A stretch of DNA of 64,000 nt, from positions 64,514,360 to 64,578,359 of the forward strand of contig CM060171.1 in assembly GCA_030549775.1 (NCBI GenBank). The letters run 5' to 3'. The notes beneath the pieces are model-generated. The model was not told the origin of the DNA and ran no database searches. It saw only the letters and a list, made by a program, of their open reading frames with translations. The DNA comes from Tamarix chinensis. Lineage: Eukaryota; Streptophyta; Magnoliopsida; Caryophyllales; Tamaricaceae. Positions within the stretch are counted from its first letter, which is position 1. Every line of letters starts with the position of its first letter. The position numbers were made by a program, and so were the translations under genes. Below are positions 58,358 through 64,000 of this stretch, in pieces.

Positions 58358-60898
58358 CATAAGTATTGCATGTGGTTATGATACATGCTTTGTGCTCTAT
58401 TATGATTTGTTAGACTTTTGTGTGACTATTTGTAATGTGGGTATGCTACCTCTTGTGATGTGCTGTAATTTAGTTAGTATCAGAAAGTCATACTGATTTT
58501 ACTTTTGTAGATTACTATGTAAAGGGTATGGAAGGGATCCATGTGTATTACAATGATAAGGAAGAGAGTCCTTAGGAAGATATCCCATTTTAGGAATGGG
58601 CTTTTGGGTCTAAGAGTTAAGATAAACTAGTGTTGTACCTTTAAGTACCCGTTTTAATTATGTAATCAGTTTTTCCTTCATACTTTTATGTCTCTTGGTG
58701 TTTTTTATTTCCATTAGTGTACAAAGTACATTATCCACAATCTTTATTTATATATTACCTCTTATTTCCACTATTTTATTTTGGTTGTGGTTTGTTTTAG
58801 CCTTGGCACTTGTCATAAGAAAGGTTAGGGAACTAGACTTGTGCTAAGTGTTGTGATAATACCCATTAATTTGGTAATTAATGCTTCTACAAAATAAAAT
58901 TTTTTAAGTAGTAAAAATGGGGGCGTTACACATGCACTACTCAAACACCACCTTAGCACAACCATAATTTCCATGTAACTAGAACTTTTCACTTATTTTT
59001 TTTATTTCCAATCCCACCTTCCTTTACTATAACTTTTTCCTCAATTCATATTATTAAGTTCTAATTATGAATTATCCTTGTTTTATTAGGTAATATTTTG
59101 TTGATTTGGAGAAAGTGGTTTAGGATTTTGTGCTTAGAGCCTAGTATCCTTGTTGGTAAGGATAAATGTCGTAGTTAGGCTTATATATATAATATGTGTT
59201 TGTATGTATATCATGTTTATAATGTTATGTGGATAACCTTGATTATGATCATGTTAGGATATGATATCTTGAAAGGGAGGAAAATGTGAAAGTATGTATT
59301 TGGGTATAATATTGGATACGTGGTATTTATATATATACATTTGGAGTTACATATCTCATATTGATACAAGGGATTGATATGTATTGATATTGGGATTCAT
59401 AAGGCCTTTGAAAATATGAGTATCTTGAGGGCATTATGGTCATTTGACAGTAATATGGGGAATAATCTTGGCCTGGTAAGTTTTGATGGTGTTACTTAAT
59501 ATTCTATAAGCAATGTGTTTAAATGATGGGTTGAGTAAAATATAAGTTATCTAATATGATATTATGAGGTTTTACTAAGAAAAAGGGATTTTGGTTGGTC
59601 TGGGTTAAAAAATGGAGCTTTAATATTTTTGGAGGAACTATATAATGTAAATGTGCTAAGAATTACATTTAGAATATCATCAGAATAATAGACTAATTTT
59701 CTTGAGGATAGTCATGATAACAATGTGGTTGTGCTTACGTGTTCCCAATTATATGTTATTCATATCTGTATGGGTCTTCCATGATAATATTGAAGATAAT
59801 CAATACCGAATAAGATATTAATCATTTAAAGTGAAAGAACATGTGAGTTTCTCCAAGGTGTTTATATGGGTCTATTATGCCAGACGATAATAGTGGCTTA
59901 AGTGTGTTTTTTCCTAAGAGATGCGTCGGTCCATTCTACTGAATTAAGAATACTGAGCCTTATACTCAAAATTAATGAGAATAAGATTAAGAGATAAGTA
60001 CTAATGGATAATACATTAATCATTTAAAGTAAAATATTACGCAAGTAAGGACTAAGGTGTTGTGTTCACTCCACTGGACGATAGTAGTGGCTTAGGCGTA
60101 TTATTCTTGAGAGGTGCTTCAGGTGGCTCCATTGGTTTAAGAATAGTGGTAATGTGTGTTTTGCCATAAGAGGTGTTGGATCTATTCCACCAGACAATAA
60201 TAGTAGCTAAGGTGTGTTTTTCTTTATGAAGTTTTTGAGACTATTCCACTAATTTAACAATAGTGGGGCACCTAACTCATCATAAATAAAATAATAAAAT
60301 ATGTTATATCTAATTATGAGAGTTGGATCCACAGTTATTGTAAATTGTTTATTTATCTTGCATGTGTGATTACTTTTTGTTTTGCCTGCATGTAATTATT
60401 TGTATCCCTTACTTAGCTGTATTGTTACATTACTCAATACGTAGTATATTGATTATTCTTTTTATGGGTGTTGCTCATTCCCACGAGTAGAGGACTCGAA
60501 TGTCTATGTGAGATTGATGAAGACCCACAAGGTGGTTTTCCAGCCTATGATGCTTTGTATGGGGTGGAGTGACTTTCTATATTAGGACTTTTGGGTCATG
60601 TTATCTAGAGAATAGTTTTACACAGATACCCTTTTGGACTCTTAGATCCATGGTATCCCTTTTATCTATATTTTAGATATTGTAATTGGAGTTAATCTCC
60701 CACTTGTATTCTATTTATGATGTTTCTCTTATTTTTTATTCTTCACATTTTACATTCTAATTGTTTTTTCTTGTGATTTACATTAATATGGTTTGGTAAG
60801 CCGGACTTGTGTTGATTACGATGATAATACCTAGGTATTTTGGTGTTATGTTGCCATTGTAAACATAATTTTTTAGTAGTAAAATTTAGGGTGTTACA
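54469..60898 (-). mobile_element. E7: type B giant solo-LTR-like element
   Basis: Minus-strand copy from 60898 (reads TGTAACACCCTAAATTTTAC) to 54469 (TATAATACCCTAAATTT, with TG changed to TA). Interrupted by E8; own sequence is about 3.1 kb. Contains six hairpin units (59880-60266) in two groups and a pyrimidine-rich 3' domain. The 5 bp flanks (TCGAC and CTCAT) do not match, so the duplication is decayed or the left border is off by a base. Inserted in E9. Confidence 0.75.
55599..58930 (-). mobile_element. E8: type A giant solo-LTR-like element
   Basis: A 3332 bp uninterrupted minus-strand copy. It reads TGTAACGCCCCCATTTTTAC from 58930 and ends (TGTAATAACCCATTTTC at 55599). Flanks TATGA and CATGC share 3 of 5. 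Contains four hairpin units (58035-58232), the paired motif (57838-57930) and a (TA)n tract at about 58326-58355. The best uninterrupted type A copy here. Confidence 0.8.
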
Positions 60899-61323
60899 CT
60901 CATGCCTTTCCATTCCCCTATAGTACAACCAACAAATAGACTCATGCACATCTATGCATTCCTTTTTTTCTCATCCGTGTGCTTCGCTCACAACTGTGTG
61001 CACCCTACACACCCTGCTCGTGCATGTCCTATGCTCTCGACCCATGCATGCACAATCATGCCTTCTGTCTTCTCCTTATACACAATAGTGCTTGTAATCA
61101 CAAACGTTCCTTTACTCCTTGGTTGCATGAAACACCACCGTTTCCCCCTCATTTGCTATAGCAACAAGTGCCACAACTTCCCCTACCCTACGTGAGTTGT
61201 GACATTTCCTCCCATCTTCTTGCGTGAGCTTTGCACATTGATTCCTCTTGATGAGTGGCTTTGTGCCATTGCTCTTTTGTTGTCCTGGTTATTCTCTAAC
61301 CTTTTCTTGAGTTGGTTTAGTTA

Positions 61324-61359
<36 letters not shown>

Positions 61360-62039
61360 TTGTTGTATTATATGCTAATATATGTGTTACTGGGTATTGA
61401 TTGCTTAGTTAACCCTTGAGGTATCATGAAGAAAATGATCTTTGTGCTTTTATGTAGCTTAGGTTTAGGTAAATCCAATCACTCATGAGAATATATAACG
61501 ATCATGATAGGTTGTTTAGATCTAGAATCATGCTAGGGTTTTATATTATGTAAATATTATGAAATGCATGCATAAATTGATAACTAATATTGTATGTATG
61601 TCTAGAATTTTGCTAAGGATTTAACCTTGCCAATATATTAAACTTATGCTATGTTAAGCATTCTGTGGTTATCATTGCATGTGTATCTAGATTTTATATA
61701 AATAACATGAAATTATTCACACATAATTAGGGTTAAAATATGATAATTACTATCTACATGTTCTATGGTAAAAATTCTTCCTTACGTGTATCATGATGAT
61801 AATTGTCATTTTAAATATTGTATCATGATAAAAGTATGTATTTATGTATTGCATGGAATACATGACACATTATAAATACATGATTAGGATTTCTACAAGT
61901 AAGTTGCTAAATGCAGGCTAACACGAAGGTATAATCAATTGCTAAATCTTAAAAATTACATACGTGCTAAAATATTATAATAAGAGTTTTTAATAACAGT
62001 TTTGAGGGCATTTTGATAATTTTCAACTTAATGTCATTA

Positions 62040-64000
62040 CCCTAGAAAAGGCTTTTAATAATGGTTCCCAACCGTTATTGAATTACACTTTATTAAATCT
62101 TTAATAATGGTTACAAAACTATCATAAAAAAATCAAAATTTGTGCCAAATTTAGGGATTTTTGACATGTTTTAATAATGGTTATAAGATAAAACCATTAC
62201 TAAAAAATATTTTTTTTGTTAACGTTTATAAAACATCATAAAAAAATCAAAAATTGAGCCAAAATTTAATGGTTATTCATTATAACCGTTATTGAATATT
62301 GTTTTAATAACGACTTGCTCTAAGATATATATATATATATTGTAGTTTATTCTAACCCATATACATATATGCATTCTTGATTATATACCAAATATGTAAT
62401 CCATAAAACACTACCAATAACTCTAGAATTTCATAGGCATACCACAAACTTTGTTATCTCTACACACTCTAAAACTTAAAGTTCATGGATCTACAATTTC
62501 CAAACTCAATAATATACAATTTCTTGCTTATATATATGCAAGTTCATCTCAGTCTTATATATATTTGTATAGAAGAACATAAGATATAATAGATAAAAAC
62601 CTAAAATGCATCCATAGATATCTAATATTGAGTATGTGAGTGCACGAACTTGACCCATTCCTCTCTAACTTAATCAAGTTCCTCATCATCATATTTCTAG
62701 CCTCGTGCATACTCATCCTTGAAAAACTAAAAATTGATACAATTCAATCATTTAGTTATATATTTCAATAATAAATACATCATAGATTAAATATATAATG
62801 AAAAAATATCAAAAAAGAAACATACATGGATTTGATCTATGTTCACAGATTTTTTCTTGAGCATGTGATCCATTGATCTACAATCATAGTATCCACAATC
62901 ATTACCATTTTTCTATTGTGGACACTGTAAAATGAATTTATTTAGTTTGTTATTGTATTAGATATTAATTGGAATTGAAAAAAGATATACAAAACTGATC
63001 ATCCTACATACTATTACAGACTCATACTCAAGATTCTTTGGGTCTGGAACAACATTTTCGCCCCTCCGCATATATGCCGGCCGTAGTGCCCTATATAATA
63101 AATAAAGGTCAAACACAATATTGTAACTTTATATACCTAGCTATTATATAAGAGGATATATGCATTAATAAATTAATATGAGTAAGAAGTATACTAATAT
63201 GTCAATTAAATGTTTCCCTTCAGAATGAATGACAACATAAGGAGCAGAATAATTTTAGAGGGAATAAAAAACATATGCTTTTTTTTTTATCGGGACAGAT
63301 GACATACAAAACCCAATGTCCATTAGAGAGGTGAGGGATGGGGTAAAGATTGTTGTTGTACCCTTCACTAATTATAGTACGATCAAATATGTAGTATGAA
63401 CACACAAACATAGTAGAGGATAACATCCCCTTTGCTGCAACCAAGCTAGCTGCCAACCTAAGGGTGATAATAATAATTTATATATATTAATAATCAATAA
63501 CTCATAAAAATATACAAATAAATGAAAAAGGTTAAAATATATGGTATTAAATAATATTTACTTAACATATATGGTCATGCTCGTTGAAATCCATTCAGAC
63601 TTATAAATTTTGCAAATAACCTCCGCTGATACCATGTATATGGTGCCATCCCTCCCAACATACTTAGCAAGACAATCATTTATAATTAGAGCACTAATAA
63701 GGTAGTTTTGGGCACATAAATACAACATTGCTAATGCAGGTGGTGGTCAGTGGGGTTCTTGTATCACTTGGTTGTCTTCCGAAGATGGGATCTTCTATAG
63801 GGCTACTAATTTTTCTAATCTAGCTCACTTTTATTTATTGGTGCCCTCTTTTATTTTGCTACTTCCACAAGTATTTCTCTTTCCCTTTAAATTAGGAGCC
63901 TTCTTATTTTTTGATTTCTTAATTCATAGTAATAAACACAATACAATTTTTTGATCTCTTAATTCATAGTATTTCTCTTATGTGTATGTGTATACACACA
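62040..64000 (-). mobile_element. End of a CACTA-like transposon, running off the window
   Basis: Starts CCCTAGAAAAGGC, close to the CACTAGAAAA terminus of plant CACTA (En/Spm) elements, then subterminal inverted motifs such as TTTAATAATGGTT / AACCGTTATTGAA several times to about 62310. The interior holds a Ulp1-like gene fragment. A TTA precedes the border; the partner 3 bp duplication would be outside the window. Class is inference from terminus plus gene content. Confidence 0.55.
63220..63750 (-). pseudogene. Ulp1-like (C48) protease gene fragment of transposon origin
   Basis: On the minus strand, SNGHWVLYVICPDKKK (about 63300-63350) matches the GHW..V..P.K signature around the catalytic His of Ulp1/SENP-type cysteine proteases that plant CACTA and MULE elements often carry. 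About 260 bp upstream on that strand another frame reads ISALIINDCLAKYVGRDG, which could be an earlier exon. The expected LDS after the His is not seen, and Asp, Gln and Cys regions are not identified, so this is a fragment or intron-split. Confidence 0.5.

Larger units (their letters stand above)
35748..62039 (-). mobile_element. E9: type A giant LTR-like element, outermost shell of nest 2
   Basis: Minus-strand fragments at 35748-35995, 53998-54468 and 60899-62039, separated by E5 and E7. The left fragment begins TTATAATAATTATTTTAGGA, matching E5's 3' end about 45 bp in from its terminus, so the 3' tip is missing. The right fragment matches E8 (ATGCTAATAyATrTGTTnnTGGGTrTT and following) and stops where a CACTA-like end begins at 62040, so the 5' part may lie beyond the window. 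Contains a (TTA)n tract at about 61325-61360. No coding frame. Confidence 0.65.

Overview
This is nuclear DNA of a flowering plant, probably a eudicot. It is AT-rich and has one intron-containing gene with GT..AG junctions, a Ty3/gypsy element, hAT-, Mutator- and CACTA-type DNA transposons, MITEs and long ATT/GATA microsatellites. I see no rRNA, tRNA or CRISPR array.

The only intact host gene lies at about 3.7-13.6 kb on the plus strand. It is an 11-coding-exon leucine-rich-repeat receptor kinase of 604 residues (LRR-RLK subfamily II, closest in my recollection to Arabidopsis At5g10290/At5g65240). It has a probable 5' UTR intron, three abutting in-frame uORFs, and a 4.2 kb intron 9 swollen by transposon-derived sequence. 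Downstream, 14.6-19.9 kb holds a Mutator-like element with ~340 bp inverted ends, a hAT element with a perfect 8 bp target duplication, a possible MITE and one end of another hAT element.

From 20.4 kb to 62 kb almost everything belongs to one family of very large non-coding elements. Each starts TGTAAyryCC and ends GGnnTTACA (so TG..CA), is 3.1-4.9 kb long, has no credible gene, and several have 5 bp target duplications. I interpret them as giant solo LTRs of Ty3/gypsy type in two related subtypes, A and B. They are nested. Nest 1 (20,421-33,340) is E1(+) inside E2(-) inside E6(-). Nest 2 (35,748 to about 62,039) is E9(-) containing E5(+) > E4(+) > E3(+) > a gypsy element(-), and separately E7(-) > E8(-). 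All seven family-into-family insertions fall in the 3'-terminal 0.3-1.15 kb of the host copy. Both subtypes carry arrays of short hairpin-forming units and share a conserved core. Between the nests, 33.3-34.4 kb is a decayed Ty1/copia pol remnant.

The innermost insertion, at 44,315-51,244, is a young Ty3/gypsy retrotransposon on the minus strand. Its LTRs differ at about 6 sites plus one 14 bp indel, yet gag is broken by a frameshift and a stop, the gag-pol junction is damaged, and the second catalytic Asp of integrase is Tyr. The right edge (62.04-64.0 kb) is the end of a CACTA-like transposon with a Ulp1-protease-like gene fragment.
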